This document shows positions 8,828-17,992 of a DNA stretch of 64,000 bases, piece by piece. The notes under the pieces are model-generated. The model was not told where the DNA came from. It ran no database searches and saw only the letters and a program-made list of their open reading frames with translations. This stretch comes from Elysia marginata (Eukaryota > Mollusca > Gastropoda > Plakobranchidae). Numbering within the stretch: position 1 is the first letter of the stretch; every line of letters begins with the position of its first letter. Position numbers and translations under genes: made by a program. The DNA lies in contig BMAT01004631.1 of assembly GCA_019649035.1 (NCBI GenBank), forward strand, positions 87,334 through 151,333, given 5' to 3'.

Positions 8828-9614
8828 TCATTTTTCTTTGCTTAAAAGTTTTTTCAACTTTATGTAGTGCTATTTCTTTATTAATTTGATGCCTTTCTTT
8901 TTCGGCATTATCCAGTCTATTTGAAGCGTATTTTATGTAGTTTTTGCTGATGTCAATGCCTATGTAATCGTGGTTTAGTAGTTTTGAGGCGACACAAGTT
9001 GTCCCACTACCGACATAAGGATCCATTATAATGCCGTGGCTTTTGTCTTTCATAATTGACAAAATTATTCTGGTTGGTAACCATAATGGAAATGGAGCTG
9101 GATGAGGATTTTTATTCTCCGGTGGACTCCTCCAAATCGAAGTCATTTTAGCATCTTTAGAATTTAATTCTTCCCCTATTTTATTATTTTTAACGGGTTT
9201 ATAAAGCCAATAAATTCTTTCCTCGATCTGCCAAAACCTCCATCCTCTAATATTCCCTGCTATTGTTCTATCCCATATAATCTCTTGTCTTATATGCCAT
9301 TTTGTGTGTCTTAACCAGTCTAGTGGATGATACATTTCGCCTTTTTCCCATCTCAATTTGTGATTGTAAAAAAACGACCCTCCTTTTTTGGTTGTTCTGT
9401 AAATATCATTCAATATTTCTATTTGTTCCCCTTGATATTCTTTTTCGTTTTTTTTGTCCTCATAAATATCATAGACAACATTGTCTACCAAACCTCCTTT
9501 GTTTTTCTCTTGTTTATTGTAAGGAGGCGATGTAATTCCCAAATCAATATAATCATTTGGGATTTTTTTTAATATTTCAAGTGTATCTCCTACAAAAAAT
9601 TTATTTCTATACAT
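8781..9614 (-). CDS. Site-specific DNA methyltransferase, beta class (N6-adenine or N4-cytosine)
   Basis: A 277-residue amino-methyltransferase. The catalytic motif IV TSPPY lies at residues 28-32, and the SAM-binding motif I, DPYVGSGTT, follows at 198-206. The order IV then I defines the beta class. It transfers a methyl group from S-adenosylmethionine to an exocyclic amino group at a specific site. The region between the motifs would hold the target-recognition part, but the site cannot be read from sequence. The gene precedes and overlaps the putative endonuclease, as expected for a protective partner in a type II R-M system. The basic C-terminal tail (about residues 240-277) is unusual but open. 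Confidence 0.9.
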   Translation of the reverse strand: MYRNKFFVGDTLEILKKIPNDYIDLGITSPPYNKQEKNKGGLVDNVVYDIYEDKKNEKEYQGEQIEILNDIYRTTKKGGSFFYNHKLRWEKGEMYHPLDWLRHTKWHIRQEIIWDRTIAGNIRGWRFWQIEERIYWLYKPVKNNKIGEELNSKDAKMTSIWRSPPENKNPHPAPFPLWLPTRIILSIMKDKSHGIIMDPYVGSGTTCVASKLLNHDYIGIDISKNYIKYASNRLDNAEKERHQINKEIALHKVEKTFKQRKMNGEYKSKQKSLWRNE

Positions 9615-9751
9615 GTGTAGCTAAATTCCAATAAGCAATGTTTGTCACAATCTAATATTTTTTAGGTCTTCCATAGGACAATTACAGACTTTTTGACATA
9701 CTTAAGGCCTTTTTTTATTCAAATGTAAAATAGCAAGGCAAGCCCTCTATA

Positions 9752-11023
9752 TTAGTACTGAAATAATGGATAGTCTTTTACCAAGTTTTTTACCCTCTGC
9801 CCTACTTTGTTTATGATTTTATTGTCATCGATGTTCCGAATCACCTCATCTATACACTCTACAATGATTTCCATCTCGGTTTCGTTCAATCCTCGAGTCG
9901 TCATAGCGGCACTACCTATTCTTATCCCGGAAGTAATAAAAGGGCTTTTGTCATCAAAAGGGACCATATTTTTGTTTAGAGTGATATGAGCCTTGCCCAA
10001 AACCTGCTCTGCTTTTTTGCCCGATATACCCTTATTTCTAAGGTCTATTAATATCATATGGTTGTCTGTGCCATCTGAAACAATGTTGTAATCTCTATCT
10101 ATAAAATGGTTTGCAAGTATTTTGGCATTTTTTTGGACTCGTCTAGCATAAATCTCAAACTTGTCCGAAAGTGCCTCTAGAAAGCAGACGGCTTTACCCG
10201 CAATAGAATGCCCCAAAGGACCACCCTGCCCTCCGGGAAATACGGCACTATCCAGTATAGAAGACATTTTCCTTGTCTGTCCTTTGTTGTTTTTTAAACC
10301 AAAAGGGTTCTCGAAGTCTTTTCCCAAAATGATAAGCCCTCCCCTAGCCCCTCTAAGTGTTTTATGTGTTGTAGTCGTAACAACATGACAATGGGGAACG
10401 GGATCATTTAACAAACCCTTGACAATAAGACCACAAGGATGTGCAATATCTGCCCACAAGAAAGCACCAATGCTGTCAGCTATTTCTCTAAATTTTTTGT
10501 ATTCTATATCACGGGAATATGAAGATGCCCCTGCTATAATCATTTTGGGGTTTTCTCTCTGGGCAATTTCATTAATAGTCTCATAGTTAAGCCTCCCCGT
10601 TTCCTTTTCCACCCCGTAAAATACAGGCTTGTAAAACTTCCCTGAAAAACTCACGGGAGAGCCATGTGTGAGGTGTCCTCCGTGAGACAAATCAAACCCT
10701 AAAACTTTATCGCCAATCTCCAAAAATGAATGATAAATAGCTGCGTTTGCCTGAGAGCCACTATGAGGTTGCACATTTACCCACTCTGCGTTAAACAATT
10801 CCTTTGCCCTATCTATTGCCAATTGCTCTATTTCATCCACTACCTGACAACCTCCATAATATCTCCTACCGGGGTAGCCTTCTGCATATTTATTTGTCAA
10901 AACTGATCCAGTGGCCTTCATCACATAGGGACTCACAAAGTTTTCGGAGGCTATTAATTCTAAGCCTGATAGTTGTCTTTCGTACTCTTTTTCTATCAAG
11001 TCAAATAAAATGGAATCTTTCAT
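9752..11023 (-). CDS. glyA: Serine hydroxymethyltransferase
   Basis: A 423-residue PLP enzyme converting serine and tetrahydrofolate to glycine and 5,10-methylene-tetrahydrofolate, the main one-carbon source in the cytoplasm. The N-terminus has [17 protein letters not shown] and [15 protein letters not shown]. The PLP lysine lies in [15 protein letters not shown] (about residue 222), and the substrate-binding HSGSQANAA motif is present. Length is normal. It starts at ATG 11023, about 28 bp after a -7-like motif. The folate genes folP and folK occur elsewhere in the window. Confidence 0.97.
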   Translation of the reverse strand: MKDSILFDLIEKEYERQLSGLELIASENFVSPYVMKATGSVLTNKYAEGYPGRRYYGGCQVVDEIEQLAIDRAKELFNAEWVNVQPHSGSQANAAIYHSFLEIGDKVLGFDLSHGGHLTHGSPVSFSGKFYKPVFYGVEKETGRLNYETINEIAQRENPKMIIAGASSYSRDIEYKKFREIADSIGAFLWADIAHPCGLIVKGLLNDPVPHCHVVTTTTHKTLRGARGGLIILGKDFENPFGLKNNKGQTRKMSSILDSAVFPGGQGGPLGHSIAGKAVCFLEALSDKFEIYARRVQKNAKILANHFIDRDYNIVSDGTDNHMILIDLRNKGISGKKAEQVLGKAHITLNKNMVPFDDKSPFITSGIRIGSAAMTTRGLNETEMEIIVECIDEVIRNIDDNKIINKVGQRVKNLVKDYPLFQY

Positions 11024-11050
11024 CTATTTATGCTATTTATAAAAGCTCTA

Positions 11051-11058
11051 CAAATTTA
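11051..11058 (-). promoter_or_regulatory. Putative glyA promoter, -7 element
   Basis: The minus strand reads TAAATTTG, matching TAnnTTTG, 27 bp upstream of the glyA ATG. There is no clear -33 element at the usual spacing. Confidence 0.4.
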
Positions 11059-11135
11059 GATATTTTGCCACAGGGATTTTTCCCTCAAAGGGTTTTTATA
11101 AAGAAAAAAATCATCAACATAATAAAAGATAATAC

Positions 11136-11933
11136 CTAGCGAAGTAATTCCATATTGACAATTTTCCCTTCATTGTTTCTTATGTTGCAAACCGTGTCAT
11201 CTTCAAATATCCAATACTGTCCTTTTATGCCCCTTAGAATGCCCTCAAAAGTAGGTTTTTTTTCAAAGTTTAGTGGAGTGGCTATGACGGGCAACTTTTC
11301 GACAGGGTAATTAATTTTAACAGATTCTGAGCCTTCTAAAAAATAAGGAACAAAGTCCCTGTTTATTAGTTTCTTTGCCTCTTTCTCTTGGCTTTCTAGA
11401 GAAATTTCGACTTCATTTTCTGTGAGCATTTTCCTCCAATTTGTTTTATCAGAAAATCTTTGTTTTAGGGTAACTTCTACCACTCCCGCCAAATATCTAT
11501 TGGGTGTTTCTAATATAGGCTTTGCCAGAGTAGCGCCTTGGTCTATCCATCGGGTGGGGATTTGTTGCTTCCTAGTAACACCTACCTTGATTCCTCCAGA
11601 GTTGGCTAAATACACAATATGAGGCTGTAACTGCACCTGCTTTTCATATTCCAAATCTCTATCCTCCACCCCTCTATGGGCTTTGCTCAGTTCCGGTTTA
11701 GTGATCCAAGAGGCCGTTTGCGGTGCTTCAAAAAAGCATTTTTTACAAAATCCCTGCCTGAATATAGGTATTTTATTAGAACAATTGAGACATTTATAAC
11801 CGCTATACTCTAGCCTTATTTTCTTGCCTATAAGCTGGTTTACAATGATAAAGTCGCTCTCCAAATCCATATAATACTGCACGGGGGTCCGCCATTCTGT
11901 TATCATTTTTTTAAGCAGGACGGTAAATTTCAC
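11136..11933 (-). CDS. DUF2797 family protein
   Basis: A conserved protein of unknown function. A zinc-ribbon-like cysteine set (KCLNCSNK ... FCKKCFFE) lies in the N-terminal half, then the conserved HIVYLANSGGIKVGVTR and PTRWIDQGA blocks typical of DUF2797. The GTG at 11933 (VKFTVLLKKMITEWRTPVQYYM) best fits family N-termini. A longer frame from ATG 11978 would run across the divergent neighbour's start, and ATG 11906 is a shorter option. It is divergent from the GH3-like gene with only about 16 bp between starts, so the promoters must overlap or lie within coding sequence. Confidence 0.85.
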   Translation of the reverse strand: MKFTVLLKKMITEWRTPVQYYMDLESDFIIVNQLIGKKIRLEYSGYKCLNCSNKIPIFRQGFCKKCFFEAPQTASWITKPELSKAHRGVEDRDLEYEKQVQLQPHIVYLANSGGIKVGVTRKQQIPTRWIDQGATLAKPILETPNRYLAGVVEVTLKQRFSDKTNWRKMLTENEVEISLESQEKEAKKLINRDFVPYFLEGSESVKINYPVEKLPVIATPLNFEKKPTFEGILRGIKGQYWIFEDDTVCNIRNNEGKIVNMELLR

Positions 11934-11949
11934 TTGCTGTTTCTTATTT

Positions 11950-13485
11950 TTGCTACAAAAGTATACAAAATTGTCCATCCCTATCTTTCATTCGATAGCC
12001 TCGTGGTTTTTAAAAAAGAGATACTACCAAATAGAGCTATTCCTAAAATACCCCCAAGAGGTACAGCTGGATGTCCTAAACAAACTGATTTACACCTCAA
12101 AAAAAACAGAGATAGGTAAGCTGTATGAGTTTAGCACCATTACAGGGTATAATAACTTTAAAGACCGGATCCCCGTAAAAACTTACGAAGATATTGAACC
12201 TCTAATTACCAGAGCGAGAAAGGGAGAGAAAAATATTTTTTGGGTGGGAGCCATCAAATGGTTTGCCAAAAGTAGTGGCACAACCAATGACAAAAGCAAA
12301 TATATCCCCTTAAGTAGCGAGAGCTTGGAGGGTTGCCATTACAAGTCAGGAAAAGACCTATTATGTCTATACCTCTATAATAACGAAGGCTCAAAACTAT
12401 TTACAGGAAAAAACCTGCGACTGGGTGGAAGCAAAGAACTATACGAAGACAACGGCACCTACTTTGGGGACTTATCTTCCATACTGATAGACAATATGCC
12501 CCTATGGGCGGAGTTTAGAAGTACACCAGGAAGTAAAATTTCACTAATGAAGGAATGGGAAAGCAAAATGCGAGCCATTGTCTGCAAATGTATCCCAGAA
12601 AATGTAACAAGTATAGCTGGTGTCCCCTCCTGGATGTTGGTTTTACTAAATAAAGTCGTTGAAGAATCTAAGCATAAAAACTTATTGGAATTGTGGAAAA
12701 ACGCAGAGGTTTACTTCCATGGAGGGATTAGCTTTGACCCTTACAGAGAGCAATATTATAAGCTATTTCCAAGTGAGCGTTTCAAATATTACGAAGTTTA
12801 CAATGCTTCCGAAGGATTTTTTGCCATTCAAGATAGGAATGACGCTGATGATATGTTGCTCATGCTGGACTACGGTATTTTTTATGAATTTATCCCTATG
12901 GATACCTTTAGAGAGTTTACATACAACGCTATTCCGCTATGGGAGGTAGAAATAAATAAAAATTATGCTATTGTCATCACTACCAATTCTGGACTTTGGA
13001 GGTATCTTTTGGGGGATACGGTTCGTTTTACTTCCATAAAACCTCATAGGGTAAAAATTACAGGTAGAACCAAACACTTTATCAATGCTTTTGGGGAAGA
13101 AGTAATAGTAGAGAATACAGACGCAGCGATCATGTATGCTTGTAAAGAAAGCGATTGTGAAGTAGTAGAATATACCGTTGCGCCGATCTTTATGCAAGGG
13201 CAAAAAAGCGGTGGACACGAATGGCTCATTGAGTTTAAAAAAACACCCGATGATATGTTGTATTTCTCCAAGATACTGGACAAATCATTAAAATCTCTAA
13301 ATTCTGACTATGAAGCCAAAAGGTATAAAAATATGACACTCTCCTTTCCAAAAATCAATATTGCTAAAGAGGGCTTGTTTTACAAATGGCTCAAAGAAAA
13401 TGGAAAACTAGGGGGACAACATAAAGTCCCTAGATTGTATAATTCTAGAAAGTACATAGAACGCCTATTAGCTTTTAATCATTAA
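11950..13485 (+). CDS. GH3-like acyl-adenylate-forming (auxin-responsive promoter family) protein
   Basis: A 511-residue member of the GH3 superfamily within the adenylate-forming (ANL) enzymes. The phosphate-binding loop FAKSSGTTNDKSKYIPL lies at about residue 105-120, the central motif YNASEGFFAIQ at about 293, and GLWRYLLGDTVRFT at about 350, as in GH3 acyl-acid amido synthetases. Plant members join amino acids to hormones; bacterial substrates are unknown. No ATG precedes the homologous region. TTG 11950 or TTG 11971 is the likely start, with HSIASWFLKKRYY following as in relatives. It is divergent from DUF2797. Confidence 0.85.
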   Translation: MLQKYTKLSIPIFHSIASWFLKKRYYQIELFLKYPQEVQLDVLNKLIYTSKKTEIGKLYEFSTITGYNNFKDRIPVKTYEDIEPLITRARKGEKNIFWVGAIKWFAKSSGTTNDKSKYIPLSSESLEGCHYKSGKDLLCLYLYNNEGSKLFTGKNLRLGGSKELYEDNGTYFGDLSSILIDNMPLWAEFRSTPGSKISLMKEWESKMRAIVCKCIPENVTSIAGVPSWMLVLLNKVVEESKHKNLLELWKNAEVYFHGGISFDPYREQYYKLFPSERFKYYEVYNASEGFFAIQDRNDADDMLLMLDYGIFYEFIPMDTFREFTYNAIPLWEVEINKNYAIVITTNSGLWRYLLGDTVRFTSIKPHRVKITGRTKHFINAFGEEVIVENTDAAIMYACKESDCEVVEYTVAPIFMQGQKSGGHEWLIEFKKTPDDMLYFSKILDKSLKSLNSDYEAKRYKNMTLSFPKINIAKEGLFYKWLKENGKLGGQHKVPRLYNSRKYIERLLAFNH

Positions 13486-13544
13486 ATATGTTTTTTCTCG
13501 TTAAAAAATCATTTCGTAAAGAGAAATATTTATGTCTTTTTTAA

Positions 13545-16031
13545 ATGAATGAAGGATGCGTGCGTATCAATATCCTCAATATGTTATTTTTTATAGGGTC
13601 TATTCTGTTTTTTTGGAGTATTTCAGCCCAGCAGATAGGTTCTAAAATTAAGGGCTATGTACTTGATGCCAGTGATGAGATTCCTCTATTTGGTGTGGCA
13701 GTTCTCATAAAAGGTAGCGAAAAGAGTATAGGCGTGACTACCGACGAAGAAGGAAGGTTTGAAATAGATGTGCCAATAGGAGATAATAATTTAATATTCA
13801 AATACTTAGGGTACAAAACACACATTAGCACTATAAAAAACTACTCGGGAAGGACGGAGGAAGTTATCATCAAGATGAAGGCATCTCTCAACAAACTAAA
13901 TGAAATAGTTGTGAAACCAAAACAAAGGAGAGATGAAGCCGTGAATACGATGTCCCTTACCAATTCAATTGCGTTTGATACCGAGTTGACCGAACGATTT
14001 GCAAGCACTTTTGGAGATCCATCTAGAATGGTAACCTCATTTGCAGGGGTAACCTCTGCAAACGAACAGCGTAATGACATCGTTGTGAGGGGAAATACCT
14101 CACAAGGTTTGCTGTGGAGACTAGAGGGTATCAACATACCTAATCCTAACCATTTCTCTAGCGATGGGGCTACCGGCGGAGGTGTGTCTCTCTTAAATCC
14201 CGATTTGATAAAAAAGTCTGACTTCTTCCTTTCTGCATTTTTGCCAGAGTATGGTAATGCGACATCAGGGGTTTTTGACATAACGCTACGGGAGGGAAAC
14301 TACAAAAAGACAGAAGGAAAAGTGAAGTTGGGTTTTACAGGCTTAGAATTAGGTTTTCAAGGACCTTTCAACAAAAACGATAAAAGCTCCTTTATCTTTG
14401 CCTACCGATATTCTATTCCCCAAATATTAAACCTTTTAGGAATACCTGTCGTTCCAGGCGCTGTTCCAAAGTATCAAGACTTGACATTTAAATTTACCAT
14501 GCCCCGTTTAAAGTGGGACAAAATTACCCTTTGGGGAATAGGTGGCATATCTGAAATTGACCTCTTAGAAAAAAACCTAAAGGGAACCAATAGATACGGA
14601 TACACAGGTACTTCAAAACCCAATACCAATACTTACTACAACTCTAAAGTCGCTATGGTGGGGCTAAACCACACCCATTTTTTTAGGAATATTCACAAGG
14701 TGAAAACAGCTTTTATGTTGTCTTATTCTGGTAATAGTACAGATGTCTATGATATTAAGGATACCCGCGAGGATAGAAACTTTTACAATTTGGAGTCTAT
14801 TCAGTACAAAATATCTGCAAAGTCAGAGTATCTCGGTAAGATAGACAATAAAACCAGTTACAAGACCGGGCTGTATATAGACATATTGGGAACCTTTATG
14901 AAGGAAAAAATTTATCGCGACCAATCATCACCTAAAACTTACAATACCCTGAGAAATATAGACCAATTTGGTTTGGTTACCGCGCAACCCTATGCGCAGG
15001 TTACACACAGAACGCGCAGTAACTTTTCTCTAACCGGTGGGCTAAACCTCTTGTATTTTAGCCTGACAAATAATCTTGGGATAGACCCCAGAGTAAACTT
15101 GTCTTGGAATGCCTCAGAGTCTCTAACACTAAATTTCGGATATGGACTGCATCATAAAACACAACCTCTGCTCTCGTATTATATAGAAAAACCCACTAAA
15201 AAGAGCGAGATGCAACCCAATGGCGAAATTACCAACAGAAATCTAAAATTGAGCAGAAACCAACACTTAGTTTTCGGAACAAGTTGGCAAGTACTAAATG
15301 ACCTGAGAATTGGCGCAGATGTCTATTATCAATATTTGGATAACATCCCTATTTCCAAAGACAGTTCATTTCTCAATACTGAATCAAACGGTATACGCGT
15401 AGGAGGTCAAAATCCTATCAACCCGAGTGTTTATTCTATACTAAATACTTCTAACAGAAGTTTCCACTTGCAGGTTCCCTATGATTTAATAAACGCGGGC
15501 ACAGGCAGAAATTACGGCGTGGAAATTACGCTAGACAAAAGTTTTTCTAAAGGCTACTATATACTCTTTACAAGCTCATTTTTTGATTCTAAATACAAAG
15601 CTATAGATGGTATAGAGCGTAATACCACTCAAAACCTGAAATACATTACAAATCTGTCTCTTGGATATGAATACGGCTTGATAAAAAGACCAAGATTAGA
15701 CTGGGTAGTAAATGTAGACTCGAAAATAACACTCAAAGGCGGACAACCTTATAGAGGCATATTAAAAGATGAGTCAAAACAGTATGTGGTATATGACGAC
15801 AAAAATATTTACAAAAACAGGCTAGAACCCTACAAAAATGTCAATCTCAAAATAGGAAGCAGGATAAACTTTCCAAAAACTTCACATGTCCTATATGTAG
15901 ACTTTAAAAACATATTTGACTTCAATAATGTATTTGACTATAACTGGCAGGTCAAAAATGAAAAACTCATAGAACAAAAAGTCCTACAACCGCCATTCCT
16001 ATGGGTGTTGACTTATAAATTTATTTTTTGA
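13545..16031 (+). CDS. TonB-dependent receptor with carboxypeptidase-regulatory-like N-terminus
   Basis: An 828-residue outer-membrane transporter. An N-terminal signal peptide (INILNMLFFIGSILFFWSIS, then AQQ) is followed by a CarboxypepD_reg-like beta-sandwich (about residues 32-115, with GYVLDASDEIPLFGVAVLIKG and DEEGRFEIDV), a plug-like domain (about 125-240, with VVRGNTSQGLLWRLEGI), and a long 22-strand-type barrel ending YKFIF. It would import a large or scarce ligand powered by TonB-ExbBD. No lipoprotein partner lies beside it, so the substrate is open. It follows the GH3-like gene by 59 bp. Confidence 0.9.
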   Translation: MNEGCVRINILNMLFFIGSILFFWSISAQQIGSKIKGYVLDASDEIPLFGVAVLIKGSEKSIGVTTDEEGRFEIDVPIGDNNLIFKYLGYKTHISTIKNYSGRTEEVIIKMKASLNKLNEIVVKPKQRRDEAVNTMSLTNSIAFDTELTERFASTFGDPSRMVTSFAGVTSANEQRNDIVVRGNTSQGLLWRLEGINIPNPNHFSSDGATGGGVSLLNPDLIKKSDFFLSAFLPEYGNATSGVFDITLREGNYKKTEGKVKLGFTGLELGFQGPFNKNDKSSFIFAYRYSIPQILNLLGIPVVPGAVPKYQDLTFKFTMPRLKWDKITLWGIGGISEIDLLEKNLKGTNRYGYTGTSKPNTNTYYNSKVAMVGLNHTHFFRNIHKVKTAFMLSYSGNSTDVYDIKDTREDRNFYNLESIQYKISAKSEYLGKIDNKTSYKTGLYIDILGTFMKEKIYRDQSSPKTYNTLRNIDQFGLVTAQPYAQVTHRTRSNFSLTGGLNLLYFSLTNNLGIDPRVNLSWNASESLTLNFGYGLHHKTQPLLSYYIEKPTKKSEMQPNGEITNRNLKLSRNQHLVFGTSWQVLNDLRIGADVYYQYLDNIPISKDSSFLNTESNGIRVGGQNPINPSVYSILNTSNRSFHLQVPYDLINAGTGRNYGVEITLDKSFSKGYYILFTSSFFDSKYKAIDGIERNTTQNLKYITNLSLGYEYGLIKRPRLDWVVNVDSKITLKGGQPYRGILKDESKQYVVYDDKNIYKNRLEPYKNVNLKIGSRINFPKTSHVLYVDFKNIFDFNNVFDYNWQVKNEKLIEQKVLQPPFLWVLTYKFIF

Positions 16032-16358
16032 AGCCGAGTTCAGTACTATTCTTTTGCCTTTTATTCTGTTACAAGAAGATAACCAAAAACACTTTACATG
16101 ATATTCATTCACAACAAAGATATGCAATGCACCATTTGAAAAATAGAACTGACCAAAAATAGAACTTATAATCTAAGTACAACCGAAAGTATAAAAAACT
16201 TAGGCTTCCAAACGAAAATTGAGTTAGTCTATAAAATATTTTTCCGATTAGTCGCACTTGCTTGTCTTAATGTGTATTTTTGAGAAAAGATTTGTCAATA
16301 TTGGATTTGATAAAAAAAGTGATTAGATTGTACTCCTAATTTTTTATAAGATATATAA
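16032..16358. other. Non-coding interval, nothing recognised
   Basis: This 327-bp AT-rich stretch separates the TonB receptor from the START-like gene. I found no convincing reading frame, hairpin or RNA gene. Its right end should hold the promoter of the START-like operon. Confidence 0.5.
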
Positions 16359-16751
16359 ATGGGGACAGAGAAGGAACATATTTGTATGGAGTTTGATGTG
16401 CATTCTTCTATCCATATTCTGTATGGATTTATTTCTACTTCTTCCGGTCTATCAGAGTGGTTTGCGGACAATGTAGATTCTACCGATGGGAATATCTATC
16501 GTTTTTACTGGGATGGCTCTGAAGAGGTAGCACAATTGCTAGAAAAAGAACCAGAAAAAATGGTGAAATTCCAGTGGGAGTCAGATAGGGGAACGGACTA
16601 CTTTTTTAAGATGGAGATAGCAGTGGACAAAATTACTGATGATGTGTCCTTGATTATTACCGACTTTTCCAAACATGGAGAGCAGGAGAGCACGAAATTG
16701 TATTGGACGAATTTGATTGAAAACCTGAGACATTCTCTAGGGTCAGTTTGA
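16359..16751 (+). CDS. START-like domain protein
   Basis: A 130-residue protein of the START-like group found mainly in Bacteroidota. It begins with an EFDVHSSIHILYGFISTSSGLSEWFA segment, typical of helix-grip (AHSA1/START) folds, continues with WDGSEEVAQLLEKEPEKMVKFQW, and ends with a long alpha helix (ESTKLYWTNLIENLRHSLG). Such folds bind hydrophobic ligands or act as co-chaperones, but the role here is unknown. It lies 6 bp before the class IV aminotransferase and is probably co-transcribed with it. Confidence 0.85.
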   Translation: MGTEKEHICMEFDVHSSIHILYGFISTSSGLSEWFADNVDSTDGNIYRFYWDGSEEVAQLLEKEPEKMVKFQWESDRGTDYFFKMEIAVDKITDDVSLIITDFSKHGEQESTKLYWTNLIENLRHSLGSV

Positions 16752-16757
16752 TTTTGA

Positions 16758-17600
16758 ATGATAAACTTTAACGGGACTTTCTCAGACAATTCGAGTTTTA
16801 TATCAGTCCATAATAGGGGTCTCAATTATGGGGACTCTGTTTTTGAAACAGTTAGGGTACAAGACGGAAAAGTCTTGTTTTGGGAGGACCATTATTTTAG
16901 GTTAATGGCTTCTATGAGGATAATGAGAATGGAGATTCCTACCTCTTTCACTCCTGAATTTTTAGAATCTCAAATATTACAAACCACTCATAGAAACTTT
17001 CAGAAGGTTCAATTAGTTAGGGCAAAACTTCTAGTTTTTAGAGATTCCGAAGGTCTATACATGCCGGATAAAAACGAGATTGGGTATTTTATTTCATGTA
17101 AGGAATTAGATAGGGATAAATCATTCAAAATGCCCTATCTGGTGGATGTGTTTCGCTATCATTTCGTTTCTAAAGGATTGATATCCAACATCAAAACAAC
17201 CAATAGATATATTAATGTGATAGCTTCGGTGTACGCGAAGGAGAATGAGTTAGACAACTATTTGTTGCTAAACCAAGATAAAAAAGTTGTAGAGGCAATT
17301 AACGCAAATATTTTTCTTGTAAAAGATAATCAAATTATAACGCCTCCTCTTTCAGAGGGTTGTATCAACGGTGTGATGAGGAAACAGATTATCCAAGTGG
17401 TAGAGAAGAGTCATATTTATAAATTTGAAGAGAAACCCATAAGCCCATTTGATGTCCACAAGGCAGATGAGCTATTTCTGACAAATGTAGTACAGGGTAT
17501 AGTACCTGTAACCCATTATAAAAAAACGTCCTTTAGAATATCAATTTCAGATCAGTTAATAGACCTAGTAATTGAAAGTACTATGGCTAAATCTGATTAG
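16758..17600 (+). CDS. Class IV aminotransferase (4-amino-4-deoxychorismate lyase-like)
   Basis: A 280-residue fold-type IV PLP enzyme. HNRGLNYGDSVFETVRV at residues 18-34 is the family signature. Lys146 in SNIKTTNRY is the expected Schiff-base lysine, and Glu179 in VVEAINANIFLV binds the PLP ring nitrogen. Candidates are aminodeoxychorismate lyase (PabC, p-aminobenzoate synthesis), branched-chain aminotransferase or D-amino-acid transaminase. Size and the presence of folP and folK nearby favour PabC, but the sequence alone does not settle it. It follows the START-like gene in an operon. Confidence 0.88.
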   Translation: MINFNGTFSDNSSFISVHNRGLNYGDSVFETVRVQDGKVLFWEDHYFRLMASMRIMRMEIPTSFTPEFLESQILQTTHRNFQKVQLVRAKLLVFRDSEGLYMPDKNEIGYFISCKELDRDKSFKMPYLVDVFRYHFVSKGLISNIKTTNRYINVIASVYAKENELDNYLLLNQDKKVVEAINANIFLVKDNQIITPPLSEGCINGVMRKQIIQVVEKSHIYKFEEKPISPFDVHKADELFLTNVVQGIVPVTHYKKTSFRISISDQLIDLVIESTMAKSD

Positions 17601-17652
17601 AATAAATAAAAAGTATTTTGTATTCTACCTTACTAATGTAACTTTGCAGGAT

Positions 17653-17940
17653 ATGGAAAGGTTAAAAAAACATTGGCATATTACTTCTAACTTTCAGCTT
17701 TTCATAATTATTTTTGTTTTTTCTATGACCGGCTCTGTAGCTTTGAAAGTAGCAACCCCTTTACTTACTTTTCTGCATGTAAGTGGTCTTTCCCCTTGGA
17801 TATTTTGGCCTATAAGAATTGTTTTGGTATTTATTACATACCAAATATTACTTGTTATCTTCGGGTGGCTCTTTGGACAGTTTTCTTTCTTTTGGAAAAT
17901 GGAAAAGCGTATACTGAGGAGGTTTGGTGTAAAGTTTTAG
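17653..17940 (+). CDS. Small membrane protein, DUF6787-like
   Basis: A 95-residue protein from ATG 17653 (MERLKKHWHITSNFQL). A longer frame starting at 17572 overlaps the aminotransferase and adds a non-conserved N-terminus, so it is rejected. Two membrane segments are visible, LFIIIFVFSMTGSVALKVA and about residues 50-75 (WPIRIVLVFITYQILLVIFG), then a basic tail MEKRILRRFGVKF. The pattern N/HITSN-QL then FSMTGS matches a small family common in flavobacteria. Function is unknown. Confidence 0.75.
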   Translation: MERLKKHWHITSNFQLFIIIFVFSMTGSVALKVATPLLTFLHVSGLSPWIFWPIRIVLVFITYQILLVIFGWLFGQFSFFWKMEKRILRRFGVKF

Positions 17941-17992
17941 GAAACTTTTTCAATTTTTCTTATATATTATAATTACAGGGTATCTGTTTACT

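Noticed and set aside
13841-14281. 146-codon minus-strand frame inside the TonB receptor gene
   Set aside because: It lies wholly antisense to a strong gene and has no domain signature.
17572-17652. Extended N-terminus of the DUF6787-like protein
   Set aside because: It overlaps the aminotransferase and adds unconserved sequence; ATG 17653 gives the family start.
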